DNA of 64,000 nucleotides from positions 1 to 64,000 of the forward strand of contig NZ_JACYTN010000001.1 in assembly GCF_014841135.1 (NCBI RefSeq). Direction: 5' to 3'. A program made the translations under genes and the position numbers. Origin of the DNA: Paenibacillus arenosi. Its GTDB lineage: Bacteria; Bacillota; Bacilli; Paenibacillales; Paenibacillaceae. Numbering within the stretch: position 1 is the stretch's first letter; each line of letters starts with the position of its first letter. This document shows positions 8,342 through 17,881 of this stretch, in pieces. Under the pieces are notes generated by a model that was not told where the DNA came from, did not search any database, and saw nothing but the letters and a program-made list of their open reading frames with translations.

Positions 8342-9463
8342 GTGGCAGATAAACGCGATTATTATGAGGTGCTTGGAGTCAACAAAGGCTCTGGCGATGA
8401 TGAGATCAAGAAAGCATACCGCAAATTGGCTCGTCAGTATCACCCTGACGTGAACAAGGCTGCAGATGCAGAAGATAAGTTCAAAGAAGTGAAAGAAGCA
8501 TATGACGTATTGAGCGACACGCAGAAGCGCGCAATGTATGATCAGTACGGTCATGTTGATCCGAACCAAGGCGGCGGAGGCTTCTCGGGCGACTTTGGTG
8601 GCTTTGGCGATATTTTCGACATGTTCTTTGGTGGCGGAGGCGGCAATCGTCGTGATCCGAACGCACCGCAGCGTGGAGGCGACCTTCAATACACGATGCA
8701 AGTGGAATTCAAAGAAGCGGCATTTGGCGTAGAGAAGGAAATCACGATTCCGCGTACGGAGCAGTGTGATCCGTGCTTCGGCACAGGCGCTAAGCCAGGT
8801 ACAAAGCCAGAAAGATGTTCTACATGTAGTGGAACAGGTCAGCAGGAAGTTGTACAGAATACGCCGTTCGGTCGTATGGTGAACCGTCGTGCTTGCTCTA
8901 CTTGCCAAGGAAAAGGCAAAGTGATCAAAGAGAAGTGCGGCAGCTGTCATGGCAGCGGAACGGTGAAGAAGCAGCGCAAGATTAATGTCCGCATTCCAGC
9001 GGGTGCTTATGACGGTGCACAGCTTCGCATGACTGGTGAGGGTGAGAGCGGGCTGCGTGGCGGTCCAGCAGGCGACTTGTATATCGTCATTCGCGTGAAG
9101 CAGCATGAATTCTTCCAGCGTGAAGATGATGACATTTACTGTGAAGTACCATTGACGTTCGCGCAAGCGGCGTTAGGTGACGAGATTGAGATTCCGACGC
9201 TTCATGATAAAGTGAAGTTGAAGATTCCAGCGGGTACGCAAACCGGTACGTATTTCCGTCTGCGTGGTAAAGGTGTTCCTCACCTACGCGGCAACGGTAA
9301 TGGTGACCAGCATGTAAAAGTTATTGTTGTGACACCTACAAAGATGAATGACGAGCAGAAAGAGCTGCTTCGTCAACTCGCTTCTATTAGCGGCGAACAT
9401 CCAAAAGGCAGTCATGAAGAGACATTTTTCGACCGTATGAAGCGTGCATTCCGTGGTGAATAA
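8342..9463 (+). CDS. dnaJ: Co-chaperone DnaJ
   Basis: A 373-residue type I Hsp40. The J domain carries the HPD motif (34-36) that triggers DnaK ATP hydrolysis, followed by a Gly/Phe-rich linker ([16 protein letters not shown]). Four CxxCxGxG zinc repeats are intact: [32 protein letters not shown]. The two beta-sandwich client-binding domains complete the protein. Start is GTG 8342, preceded by GGGGGTGG, giving [13 protein letters not shown]. Last gene of the heat-shock operon; a terminator follows about 75 bases later. Confidence 0.97.
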   Translation: MADKRDYYEVLGVNKGSGDDEIKKAYRKLARQYHPDVNKAADAEDKFKEVKEAYDVLSDTQKRAMYDQYGHVDPNQGGGGFSGDFGGFGDIFDMFFGGGGGNRRDPNAPQRGGDLQYTMQVEFKEAAFGVEKEITIPRTEQCDPCFGTGAKPGTKPERCSTCSGTGQQEVVQNTPFGRMVNRRACSTCQGKGKVIKEKCGSCHGSGTVKKQRKINVRIPAGAYDGAQLRMTGEGESGLRGGPAGDLYIVIRVKQHEFFQREDDDIYCEVPLTFAQAALGDEIEIPTLHDKVKLKIPAGTQTGTYFRLRGKGVPHLRGNGNGDQHVKVIVVTPTKMNDEQKELLRQLASISGEHPKGSHEETFFDRMKRAFRGE

Positions 9464-9538
9464 TCAATAATGCTTATTATATAGTTATGCAGATGTTTAT
9501 GGAGTTAACTCACAAGAAAACATAGGCAAACAATACTG

Positions 9539-9578
9539 CAAACCTTAGCTGAGTGCTGCTTGGCTAAGGTTTGTTTTA
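9539..9578 (+). terminator. Terminator after dnaJ
   Basis: CAAACCTTAGC pairs perfectly with GCTAAGGTTTG around a 13-base loop, followed by TTTTATT. It ends five bases before the convergent transporter gene and may serve both strands. Confidence 0.85.
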
Positions 9579-9582
9579 TTGG

Positions 9583-10854
9583 CTACGCTTTAACTTTTAA
9601 ACGATAGAAACAAACAAATGCAAATAGCAGTGCTGTGATAGGAATCCCCGCGAGCATAAGACGTATACCCAATATCGCTAGCTCAGGCTGCTGTGCAGCG
9701 TCTCGAACGTATCCGGTTTTTTCAAGGAGGAAGCTCATAATTAAGGCTTGAAGAGAAACGCCCCAACGAATAATGAACCCATTCATGCCAAAGTACATAC
9801 CTTCTCGTCTAGCCCCGCTTACTACTTCATCCTGATCAATGACTTCCGCAAGCAGAATTTCCAACAACACCATCAATCCAGCTAGGCTGAATCCGATAAA
9901 CAGACTGGTCACATAAGTGGCTGCGCTTGTTGAAATAAAGAGTAGTGGCAGCAAAGAGAGCGTATATAGTACAATCGCTGCTAAAATGGCTTGCCTAGGA
10001 CCATATTTTGTTGTCCAGCGTGCCCACACGTAAAGACTTGGAATAGCCGTTAGGAACACGATGCCTAACATATACGTATTTGCTAGCTCAGGGGCGTTCA
10101 ACACATATTTGTTGAAGAAAGGGATAGCGGCAGGAACAAGAGCGAACGTAAATTGGACGAGAAATCCACCAGTTACGTAAATAACAAACATGCGATTGCG
10201 CATTGTAAGGCGAAGGGCCTTGACTAGATTGATTGGTTTGGTTGCGTTTACATTTTTTCGTTCTTTGGCGCCAGCGGCTGTAACGAGAAGAAAGACGGCT
10301 GAACAAAGGCCGAATACTAAGCCCATAGACTCCCACCCGTACTTACTGTAAATAAGCGGAGGGAGCGCTACCCCGACAAGCATGCCGACAATGCCGAACA
10401 TTTGCTTCCAAGATGCCGCAGCTGCTCGTTCACGTATCGTAATAAACATTTCAGGAAACAGTGCAGAATAGTTCAAAATAACAAGTACGTATAAAATATC
10501 AAATAAAATGACGATTCCGAAAAAATAATAGATGATGCTTTCCTGTGGTGCTAGGGGAAACCATACAAGGGTGAACACAGCAGCTAATGGGATGGAGCCA
10601 AATGCAATATAAGGGATGCGTCTTCCCCAACGCGTTCGATATCGATCTGAGACATATCCGAACAAAGGATTAAGAATAGCACCGATAATCCCATGCACGA
10701 CCATAACAATGCCGACATGGGATGGACGTGCACCTAAAATGTCTACATAGTAATACACGATATAGGCAGCGAACATTTGCGCCATTACATTAGCTGAAAA
10801 GTTGCCAGAAGCGTAGAAGATCGTTCGTTTCCTTGCTAGTGGCTGTTCACCCAT
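9583..10854 (-). CDS. GPH/MelB-like sugar transporter (MFS)
   Basis: A 423-residue integral membrane protein with about 12 predicted hydrophobic segments. The motif FGYVSDRYRTRWGRRIPYI after the second segment is the GPH (glycoside-pentoside-hexuronide:cation symporter) version of the major facilitator loop. Such carriers import sugars or glycosides with Na+ or H+. GGAGGAGGAG on the minus strand just before base 10854 selects this ATG. The gene lies 23 bases downstream of a ChbG-like deacetylase on the same strand, so the cargo may be an N-acetylated oligosaccharide, but this is inference from context. Confidence 0.85.
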   Translation of the reverse strand: MGEQPLARKRTIFYASGNFSANVMAQMFAAYIVYYYVDILGARPSHVGIVMVVHGIIGAILNPLFGYVSDRYRTRWGRRIPYIAFGSIPLAAVFTLVWFPLAPQESIIYYFFGIVILFDILYVLVILNYSALFPEMFITIRERAAAASWKQMFGIVGMLVGVALPPLIYSKYGWESMGLVFGLCSAVFLLVTAAGAKERKNVNATKPINLVKALRLTMRNRMFVIYVTGGFLVQFTFALVPAAIPFFNKYVLNAPELANTYMLGIVFLTAIPSLYVWARWTTKYGPRQAILAAIVLYTLSLLPLLFISTSAATYVTSLFIGFSLAGLMVLLEILLAEVIDQDEVVSGARREGMYFGMNGFIIRWGVSLQALIMSFLLEKTGYVRDAAQQPELAILGIRLMLAGIPITALLFAFVCFYRLKVKA

Positions 10855-10877
10855 TAGTGATCTCCTCCTCCATTGAA

Positions 10878-11777
10878 TTATGGGGTAGAGCGGCGTTGAG
10901 CATCGCGGACTTCGGACCATTTTATAAGCTGAATCCCTTCTTCGTGAATGACTTGCTGTACGTCTGGATCACGGAATAGCTCGAACTCCATGCCGCGTCT
11001 TTGCCAATGTGGGGTAATGGATTTGAGCTCATCTGTGACGATAGCAGGATGAAGAATGATCTCGGTTAAGCCAGTAGTTATGCTTCGTAGCAGGGCAATC
11101 ATCTGTGCTTTGACTCCGTAATACGTATCTCCAGGTTGGCCTGAATAAGGAAGTCCTACGAGATCATCCAAAATATAAACACCTTTAGATAACCCGAGTT
11201 CAGCACGTTGCTGAGCCAAGGGCTGTAAAATAGCTGGGATAGATGTTCCATGTTGTGGCATGCGGAAAGGTAACTGATATTGCGTACATACGTCAAATAC
11301 GATATCTAGGAAATCATGGCCTGATGCCAGCCCATAGACGCTGCCCATATGGTTATCCAGATGGGAAGGTACAACACCTGCACGAATGGCCATTTCAATT
11401 TGACTGATCATTTCAGCACGCAGTTCTTCTAGATCCGCACGTTCTTCTACAGCTAAGCAATGTTCAGGGAAATGTCCAAGATCATCTACCAATGACAAAG
11501 TGGAGCCGCTTCGGTTCACAGGACCCCACTTATAAGAATCCCATTCACTAGTAAAGGTGAGGTGCACACCAACATCATAGCTTGGATGACTTGCAGCCCA
11601 GTTCACTGCATCTTTGGACCATGGACATGGCATCATCACTGTAGCAGAGCTTATCACTTGCTCCGTTAATAGCTGTTTAATGGCTGCGTTAACAGAATGA
11701 CACATGCCGAAGTCATCAGCATTAATAATCAGTAGTCTGTCATGTGGGGAATATCCTAATCGTTCAGCACCATTCAT
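10878..11777 (-). CDS. ChbG/YdjC family carbohydrate deacetylase
   Basis: A 299-residue protein of the YdjC/ChbG/HpnK family. The metal-binding Asp pair is in INADDFGMCHSVN (about residues 18-30), and the second conserved site is SHLDNHMGSVYG (about 140-151). Members remove acetyl groups from N-acetylglucosamine units of chitobiose-like sugars in the cytoplasm. AAAGGAGG precedes the ATG at 11777 on the minus strand. Co-transcribed with the GPH transporter. With the secreted chitinase at 14404-16269 this suggests a chitin or GlcNAc-oligosaccharide route, though the exact substrate is not shown by the sequence. Confidence 0.87.
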   Translation of the reverse strand: MNGAERLGYSPHDRLLIINADDFGMCHSVNAAIKQLLTEQVISSATVMMPCPWSKDAVNWAASHPSYDVGVHLTFTSEWDSYKWGPVNRSGSTLSLVDDLGHFPEHCLAVEERADLEELRAEMISQIEMAIRAGVVPSHLDNHMGSVYGLASGHDFLDIVFDVCTQYQLPFRMPQHGTSIPAILQPLAQQRAELGLSKGVYILDDLVGLPYSGQPGDTYYGVKAQMIALLRSITTGLTEIILHPAIVTDELKSITPHWQRRGMEFELFRDPDVQQVIHEEGIQLIKWSEVRDAQRRSTP

Positions 11778-12051
11778 GATGCAACCTCCTTTTATGGTTG
11801 AGTAGCTGATATTGTTATCGCTTACTTCATCGTTACTTTAACATATTCAACTTATGAGTAAATTGAACGTAGAACGCACGAAGCAAACGCATATGTTTCA
11901 AACAAACAGCATTTAAATCGTCCTTTAGATTTTGCATAAATAACATCGATGATATGCAATTAAGATATGCGCTGTTTTATACTTAGAGAATGGCATAGAA
12001 AATGACATGGATCAGCGCTGCTGGACTAATGTTTATCAATGGAGGGGTTAA

Positions 12052-12384
12052 ATGAGTGATATTGCACGAACGCCACAGCCGCCATACTATGCGGTTATTT
12101 TCACTTCTGAACGGACAGAAGGAGATCACGGAAATGCCGAAATGGCAGATGAAATGGTAGAGCTTGCATCCCTCCAACCAGGATTTTTAGGTGTGGAGAG
12201 CGCCCGTGAAGGTGTAGGCATCACGGTGTCGTATTGGGACTCTCTCGAAGCGATACATAAGTGGAAACAAAACGAGAGACATGTCGTTGCTCAACGTAAA
12301 GGTATGTCTGAATGGTATAGCAAATATAAAACAAGAATTTGCAAAGTCGAGCGAGATTATGGTTATGAAGCAGCACACAAATGA
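12052..12384 (+). CDS. Antibiotic biosynthesis monooxygenase (ABM) fold protein
   Basis: A 110-residue single-domain protein. The pattern PYYAVIFTSERTEGDHGNAEMADEM, followed by LASLQPGFLGVESAREGVGITVSYWDS and IHKWKQNERHVVAQRKG, is that of small dimeric alpha/beta ABM-domain proteins. The name is historical: members include heme-degrading and quinone-forming enzymes and many of unknown function. No heme- or metal-binding residue can be assigned here. A GGAGGGG sequence precedes ATG 12052. It is a single gene, divergent from chbG and convergent with the betaine transporter, sharing a terminator with the latter. Confidence 0.8.
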   Translation: MSDIARTPQPPYYAVIFTSERTEGDHGNAEMADEMVELASLQPGFLGVESAREGVGITVSYWDSLEAIHKWKQNERHVVAQRKGMSEWYSKYKTRICKVERDYGYEAAHK

Positions 12385-12394
12385 ATTGTAGTAG

Positions 12395-12430
12395 CAAAAG
12401 AGGGGCCTTCTTTTCGAAGTGCCCCTCTAG
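12395..12430. terminator. Bidirectional terminator between convergent genes
   Basis: AGAGGGGC and GCCCCTCT pair, with TTC/GAA extending the stem. It lies in the 51 bases between the stops of the ABM gene and the betaine transporter. Confidence 0.75.
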
Positions 12431-12435
12431 CTGTA

Positions 12436-13962
12436 TTAAGATTGGTTAGCGCGCAGTAATTTTTCAAGTTGCTTTCGCTTCTGTTTCTCAATTAGGCGTC
12501 GTTCCCGATCTTCTGCTTTGAGTGCTCGATTCAAGGACATGACCATGCCAAGCAAGACAAACGTAAATGGTAATGCGGTCATGATTGAGGCACTTTGCAA
12601 GGAATTCAAGCCTCCACTCATAAGGAGAACAGCAGCAATTAATGCGGTAAATACGCCCCAAGCAAACTTCACCTTTCTACTTGGGTTAGGATTGCCGTCT
12701 GTAGACATCATTCCTAGAACAAATGTTGCTGAGTCCGCAGATGTAATGAAGAAGGTTACGATTAAAATAATAGCCAACACGGCGAGTATAAGGCCGCCAG
12801 GTAAGCTTTCTAACGTTATGAATAGAGCAGATGTCAAATCGGCCTTCACAGCCTCAACGATCGGCTTGCCTTGGAACATATCAAGATGCAAAGCTGTCGA
12901 GCCAAATGTAGCAAACCAGATAAAGCTGAATCCACTTGGCAGCAGCAAGGTACCAAGTACGAATTCTTTAATCGTGCGACCTTTTGATACTCGTGCAATA
13001 AATGAACCGACAAATGGAGCCCATGCGATCCACCAAGCCCAATAAAATAAAGTCCAATTCGCTACCCATGAATCTTCGGTAAACGGAGTTAATCGCAAAC
13101 TCATTTGGATAATATTTTGGAAGTAGCTTCCTAATGTTGTTGTGAACGTTTCAAAAATAAATGATGTTGGCCCGATTAACAAGATGATGAGCAGCAAACC
13201 GATTGCAATAACCAAGTTCGTATTGCTCAATAATTTCATACCTTTATCTAATCCAGACAAGGTAGAGGCCAAGAACATGATGGATACGATGACGATAATA
13301 ATAATCTGCATCGTTGTCGTATTAGGTATGCCGAATACATGAGATAAACCACCATTGATTTGCAGTGCTCCAAGACCAAGTGAAGTAGCGACACCAAAAG
13401 CAGTTGCGATAACAGCTAAAATATCAATTGTTTTTCCAATCGGTCCGTTAACTTTATCGCCAAGCAATGGATAGAACGTCCAACTAATAAGCCCTTTATA
13501 TCCTTTGCGGAACATAAAGTAGGCAAGGCCTAAGGAGACAAGTGTATATATTCCCCAAGGATGAAGCCCCCAATGGAAGAAGGAGTAGCGCAAAGCGGTA
13601 CGAGCAGCTTCTACAGTCATGGGATCGCCTTCTGGTGGTACCATGTAATGGCTGATCGGTTCAGCAACTCCCCAAAATACGAGACCAATCCCCATGCCCG
13701 CACTGAATAGCATAGCGAACCAGGACATATTCGAATACTCAGGTTCATCATCTTCATCACCAAGCGTAATATTGGCGTACTTACTGAAGGCCAGATATAG
13801 CGTGTAAAGAAGGATAATCAACGCTGCGATCAAATAAAACCAGCCAAACTTATTCGTGGCGAACGATAGGGCTTCACTAGTAAAGGCACCTAAATGTTCA
13901 GGGGCGACCAATCCCCATAACACAAAAATCATAATGATAATAAGAGAAATAAGAAATACCAT
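12436..13962 (-). CDS. BCCT family betaine/choline transporter (OpuD/BetT type)
   Basis: A 508-residue membrane protein with 12 hydrophobic segments. It shows the BCCT hallmarks: FSAGMGIGLVFWGVAEP, FHWGLHPWGIY, and the Trp-rich substrate segment FYWAWWIAWAPFVGSFIARVSKG. These carriers take up glycine betaine, carnitine or choline with Na+ and protect cells from osmotic stress. The C-terminus is basic (EDRERRLIEKQKRKQLEKLL), as in osmosensing members. AGGAGTGA on the minus strand precedes ATG 13962. An inverted-repeat element at 13986-14102 lies directly upstream, so the promoter must be inside or beyond it. Confidence 0.93.
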   Translation of the reverse strand: MVFLISLIIIMIFVLWGLVAPEHLGAFTSEALSFATNKFGWFYLIAALIILLYTLYLAFSKYANITLGDEDDEPEYSNMSWFAMLFSAGMGIGLVFWGVAEPISHYMVPPEGDPMTVEAARTALRYSFFHWGLHPWGIYTLVSLGLAYFMFRKGYKGLISWTFYPLLGDKVNGPIGKTIDILAVIATAFGVATSLGLGALQINGGLSHVFGIPNTTTMQIIIIVIVSIMFLASTLSGLDKGMKLLSNTNLVIAIGLLLIILLIGPTSFIFETFTTTLGSYFQNIIQMSLRLTPFTEDSWVANWTLFYWAWWIAWAPFVGSFIARVSKGRTIKEFVLGTLLLPSGFSFIWFATFGSTALHLDMFQGKPIVEAVKADLTSALFITLESLPGGLILAVLAIILIVTFFITSADSATFVLGMMSTDGNPNPSRKVKFAWGVFTALIAAVLLMSGGLNSLQSASIMTALPFTFVLLGMVMSLNRALKAEDRERRLIEKQKRKQLEKLLRANQS

Positions 13963-14403
13963 CGATTCACTCCTGTTCTGATCTCAGGATTTTGGAAAAT
14001 TCCACTTCTGACACAGCATTTTTCAACATATACACGAATATCGTCTCTTTTGAGCGGCTATCTGCCGGTAATGATCGACTGTGTGGAATTTTGCAAAATC
14101 CTAAATATGATAAGTACGACATATTAATTACCCATTTTGTATAGAGGTGAAACAGGTTTGTTTCGTAAAGTGAAACTTTATTTCTGCGGCACTATGTAGT
14201 TAGCATCTCAATTATTGAACATGTTGATCAGAACCTGTACTTGCTAACGCGATCATTCTCCGCTTTTTCTTTTAACATGTACGATTTCCTCAAACTCCAT
14301 CCATTGAGTTTTTCATTAAGGGGGTGATTGATCTAATACGAACAGGTGCTTATTTATGCAAGCACTATGAATGTATGAACATAATTAAAGGAGGTATGGT
14401 TTA
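13963..14403. other. Divergent intergenic region between betaine transporter and chitinase
   Basis: These 441 bases hold the inverted-repeat element described at 13986-14102. A cluster of GAAAC/GTTTC words lies at 14149-14153, 14160-14164 and 14172-14176; it could be an operator near the chitinase promoter. AAAGGAGG precedes the chitinase ATG. I see no convincing consensus promoter and no supported gene. Confidence 0.5.
13986..14102. repeat. 117-bp MITE-like element with 20-bp inverted ends
   Basis: The ends AGGATTTTGGAAAATTCCAC (13986-14005) and GTGGAATTTTGCAAAATCCT (14083-14102) are inverted copies with one mismatch in 20. Each arm is itself nearly palindromic (core TTTTGCAAAA). No reading frame lies between. 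It may be a miniature transposable element, or a pair of operator sites for a regulator of opuD-like or chitinase genes. No target-site duplication is obvious in the flanks. Confidence 0.55.
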
Positions 14404-16269
14404 ATGAATGTTTGTTTGGAAAAAGTTCGTTGTAAGGCTGCTGTTATCGTATGGATTACTGTGCTTCTCAGCACTCTTTTCCCCCTATCTGTCGCTAATG
14501 GAGTTTCTGGAAGTAGCACCCATTCACAAGCTTCTGCTATCGCATCGCTTCCTCCCACTAACAAGCTGATCGTTGGCTATTGGCACAATTTCGATAACGG
14601 ATCGGGCTATGTCAGATTGAAAGATGTCTCCCCAAAATTTGATGTTATTAACGTTGCTTTTGCTGAGCCCACAAATGGCCCACGCGGTGGAACGATTGGA
14701 TTTACCCCGTATCAAATTACTCCAGCAGAGCTTAAAGCGGACGTGCAATATTTGCAGAGTCTAGGCAAAAAAGTAATCATCTCTATCGGCGGTGCAAACG
14801 GCCAAGTTCAGTTAGAAACGGCACAAGCGCGTGATCAATTCGTTAGCTCCATGAAATCGATTATTACGACCTATGGCTTTGATGGCTTGGACATAGACTT
14901 TGAAGGACATTCCCTCTACTTAAACAATGGCGATTCAGACTTCCGCAACCCAACAACTCCTGTTATAACCAATCTCATCTCAGCGATAAGAGAACTCCAT
15001 ACTCACTTCGGCGATTCCTTTATGATTACGATGGCTCCAGAAACCTTTTTTGTACAGGTTGGCTACAGCTTCTATGGCGGCACAGGCACTGGTGCCGATC
15101 CGCGCGCAGGGGCTTATTTGCCAGTCATTCATGCGGTACGTGATATTCTGGATTGGCTGCAAGTACAGCACTATAATTCAGGGCCGATAACAGCGCTCGA
15201 TGGTACGTACTATACGATGGGAAATGCGGACTTTCATGTCGCAATGGCGGACATGGTGCTGACGGGTTTTCCAGTCGCGAGAAACAATGAGCGATTTTTC
15301 GCTCCACTGCGGGCTGATCAGGTTGTGATTGGATTGCCTGCGAATGTGAATGCTGGAGGTGGCTTTACAACCGTAGCAGAGGTGCATAAAGCATTAGATT
15401 ATTTATATAAAGGGCAAACGTTTGGTGGTCGGTACGTACTGCGAAATCCTGCTGGGTATGCCAATATGCGTGGGTTGATGACGTGGTCGATCAATTGGGA
15501 TCGCTACAATAACTTTGAATTTTCAACAAGGCATCGAACGTATCTTGATGCATTAAACGTAGTGCCAGATACGCAAGCTCCTTCTGCTCCAAGCCAAGTA
15601 CGGACAACAGCTGTCGGTACGACTAGTGTGGGTCTAGCATGGCAAGCGTCTACAGATAATGTAGCCGTGATTGAGTACGATATTTTTGAAGGTGCAAATA
15701 AAGTGGGCAGTACAGCCAGCACATCGTTTACCGTTCAAGGACTGACTCCTGATACAACGTATTCTTTTACGGTAAAAGCAAAAGACCGAGCGGGTAATGT
15801 ATCTGCCGCGAGCATGGCAGTAACGGTCAAGACAGGAGCAATTGTGCCAGATCCAACACCGCCAACCCCTCCAACGAATGTTGTAGTTAGCAGCACTACT
15901 GCATCCTCAATAGGGCTTACATGGACGCCTTCAACAGACAATATAGGTGTCACTGGTTATACAGTTAGCTACGGTACATCGCAAGTGAATGGTACAGAGG
16001 CCAACGTAACGATTACTGGATTAGCTGCCAACATGACCTATACGTTCACGATTGTGGCTAAGGATGCGGCGGGGAATCAATCGACAGGTACGACGATTCA
16101 AGCCACAACGAGCCAAACACCGAGTGCGAGCGATTGGAAGGCAGGCGTCAGTTACAAAGTAAACGATGAGGCAACCTATGCTGGAAAGGTGTATGTATGC
16201 CGTCAACCTCACACATCGCTGCTAGGTTGGGAGCCTCCGAATGTGCCTGCGCTATGGCGTTTGAAATAA
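14404..16269 (+). CDS. Secreted GH18 chitinase with two FN3 domains and a chitin-binding module
   Basis: A 621-residue secreted glycosidase. A Lys/Arg-containing start and hydrophobic core (AAVIVWITVLLSTLFPL) form a signal peptide of about 33 residues. The GH18 barrel spans about 50-395; its catalytic motif DGLDIDFE is at 160-167, with E167 as the acid, and KVIISIGGANG is the preceding conserved strand. Two fibronectin type III domains follow (about 400-485 and 493-575, each with the TTxSVGLAWxxSTDN/TASSIGLTW pattern). The C-terminal 43 residues (WKAGVSYKVNDEATYAG to LGWEPPNVPALWRL) are a CBM5/12-type module that binds chitin. It hydrolyses chitin outside the cell. AAAGGAGG sets ATG 14404. 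Confidence 0.95.
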   Translation: MNVCLEKVRCKAAVIVWITVLLSTLFPLSVANGVSGSSTHSQASAIASLPPTNKLIVGYWHNFDNGSGYVRLKDVSPKFDVINVAFAEPTNGPRGGTIGFTPYQITPAELKADVQYLQSLGKKVIISIGGANGQVQLETAQARDQFVSSMKSIITTYGFDGLDIDFEGHSLYLNNGDSDFRNPTTPVITNLISAIRELHTHFGDSFMITMAPETFFVQVGYSFYGGTGTGADPRAGAYLPVIHAVRDILDWLQVQHYNSGPITALDGTYYTMGNADFHVAMADMVLTGFPVARNNERFFAPLRADQVVIGLPANVNAGGGFTTVAEVHKALDYLYKGQTFGGRYVLRNPAGYANMRGLMTWSINWDRYNNFEFSTRHRTYLDALNVVPDTQAPSAPSQVRTTAVGTTSVGLAWQASTDNVAVIEYDIFEGANKVGSTASTSFTVQGLTPDTTYSFTVKAKDRAGNVSAASMAVTVKTGAIVPDPTPPTPPTNVVVSSTTASSIGLTWTPSTDNIGVTGYTVSYGTSQVNGTEANVTITGLAANMTYTFTIVAKDAAGNQSTGTTIQATTSQTPSASDWKAGVSYKVNDEATYAGKVYVCRQPHTSLLGWEPPNVPALWRLK

Positions 16270-16429
16270 AGTGTGCCGTAGGACAGAGCTCAATGGATGA
16301 TGAAGGATGGATGAAGCAAGCAAGGATAAATAATGGTCTCTTCAGTCATGTTAAAGAATGAATGACGTCTTTGCCCTAGTTCATTAGAGGTGTAGATAAT
16401 CGTTCTATTTTGTGACGGGAGGGATTACG

Positions 16430-16606
16430 ATGACACAGCATGATGAGACTAAGCAATCGAGTCTTTACGGTCAAGGAGGGCATAGTGGTAAATTGCCCGT
16501 AGCTAAAGCCGAAGATGTTGAGTTCTCTGAGGAGTTAGCAGACGATGCGGATCGCATCGCAGCGGAACGTGCACGTCAAGCTGATGCGCGCGCAGAACAG
16601 CAGTAA
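16430..16606 (+). CDS. YfhD-like small protein
   Basis: A 58-residue hydrophilic, acidic protein. The segment DVEFSEELADDADRIAAERARQADARAEQQ strongly resembles the conserved C-terminus of the YfhD family, small proteins found in spore-forming bacilli with no known function. GGGAGGG (16417-16423) supports ATG 16430 rather than 16412. It stands alone between the chitinase and the prmA terminator. Confidence 0.75.
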   Translation: MTQHDETKQSSLYGQGGHSGKLPVAKAEDVEFSEELADDADRIAAERARQADARAEQQ

Positions 16607-16690
16607 GGCCTAGGGCCTGAATTCCTATTTTCACATCAGAAATTGTTTTTAGATGCGAGCTAAGTAACCATTCGTTAGACAAAATAACGT

Positions 16691-16758
16691 GAACCCCTTC
16701 GCAACAGATGTTAATGGCTTTGCTGCTATTGGCCTGTCATTGTAAGGGGTTCTATTTT
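16691..16758 (+). terminator. Terminator upstream of prmA
   Basis: GAACCCCTT (16691-16699) pairs with AAGGGGTTC (16744-16752), followed by TATTTTTG. The loop is long (about 44 bases) and may contain an inner hairpin. Confidence 0.65.
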
Positions 16759-16827
16759 TGTGTACAATAATAAGGATGTAGACTTAATTCTACATGCAAT
16801 ATGAGAGTTTAAGGGAGGCACCAATAC

Positions 16828-17805
16828 GTGTATTGGCATGAACTAACGATACATACAACAGAAGAGTCGCAGGAGATGATCTCCAATTTCTTGCATGAAG
16901 CAGGAGCGGGCGGAGTCGCAATTGAAGAATCCGGTACGTTGAATAAAAAGCGTGATACGAGCTATGGACAATGGTACGAGCACGATTTGAACGATATCCC
17001 AGAAGGACAAGCTGTTATTCAAGGCTACTTTGCAGATGGTACCGATTTGCAAGCTGTTGAAACAGAAGTGAAGTCTCGCATTGATGAACTGAGTAGCTTT
17101 CATATCGATACAGGCGATGTGAAGATGAGCTGGCGCCGCGTTCATGAGGACGATTGGGCAAATGCATGGAAGCAATATTTCAAGCCTATTCGTGTGTCGG
17201 AACGTTTAACGATTAAGCCGACATGGGAAGATTATACGCCTGAATCAGAGATCGAGAAAATTATCGAGCTTGATCCAGGTATGGCATTCGGAACGGGGAC
17301 GCATCCGACGACTTCTCTTTGTTTGCGTACGCTGGAAACCGTTATTACAGGCGGGGAAGAAGTTATCGATGTAGGGACAGGTTCTGGTATTTTGGCTATC
17401 GGAGCGATGAAGCTTGGGGCTCGTCATGTACTTGCCATCGATCTTGATCCAGTAGCGGTAGCGAGTGCGACGGAAAATGTCAGCCTTAACGGATTGTCCG
17501 ATCAAGTAACGGTACGCGAAGGCGATCTATTGAAAATTATCGATACGCAAAATGGCGATAAGGACACTGGATTAGGTGTAACTTTGCCTGTCCCTGTTGT
17601 AGTCGCAAACATTTTGGCAGAGATTATCGTTCTGTTTATTGAAGATGTGTACAAGGCGCTTCAACCGAACGGTATTTATATCGCTTCTGGTATTTATAAG
17701 AACAAAGAAGATCTTGTTGAGCAGGAGCTTATCAAGGGTGGCTTCGTAATCGAGGCGAAGCATCGTGATGAGGACTGGATCGCGATTGTTGCTCGCAAAG
17801 TCTAG
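16828..17805 (+). CDS. prmA: Ribosomal protein L11 methyltransferase PrmA
   Basis: A 325-residue PrmA, which trimethylates ribosomal protein L11 with S-adenosylmethionine. The N-terminal substrate-recognition domain begins MYWHELTIHTTEE; the methyltransferase domain has the conserved LDPGMAFGTGTHPTT and EEVIDVGTGSGILAIGA, and NILAEII near the substrate site. Start is GTG 16828, preceded by GGGAGG. In B. subtilis the equivalent gene directly follows dnaJ; here 7.3 kb of accessory genes separate them. Confidence 0.96.
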   Translation: MYWHELTIHTTEESQEMISNFLHEAGAGGVAIEESGTLNKKRDTSYGQWYEHDLNDIPEGQAVIQGYFADGTDLQAVETEVKSRIDELSSFHIDTGDVKMSWRRVHEDDWANAWKQYFKPIRVSERLTIKPTWEDYTPESEIEKIIELDPGMAFGTGTHPTTSLCLRTLETVITGGEEVIDVGTGSGILAIGAMKLGARHVLAIDLDPVAVASATENVSLNGLSDQVTVREGDLLKIIDTQNGDKDTGLGVTLPVPVVVANILAEIIVLFIEDVYKALQPNGIYIASGIYKNKEDLVEQELIKGGFVIEAKHRDEDWIAIVARKV

Positions 17806-17881
17806 GTTAACGTCATTCCAATTTCAATGGATATCATGATCAAGATGTCGTGATGTCTGAACAAGAAAGGCGTGGGAGAGT

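Noticed and set aside
8222-9166. A 314-codon open frame on the minus strand
   Set aside because: It lies entirely opposite dnaJ and the terminator before it, has no recognisable motif, and its Cys/Thr-rich composition is what the complement of dnaJ gives.
14276-14330. A short AAACTC/GAGTTT hairpin before the chitinase
   Set aside because: The six-base stem is too weak to call a terminator.
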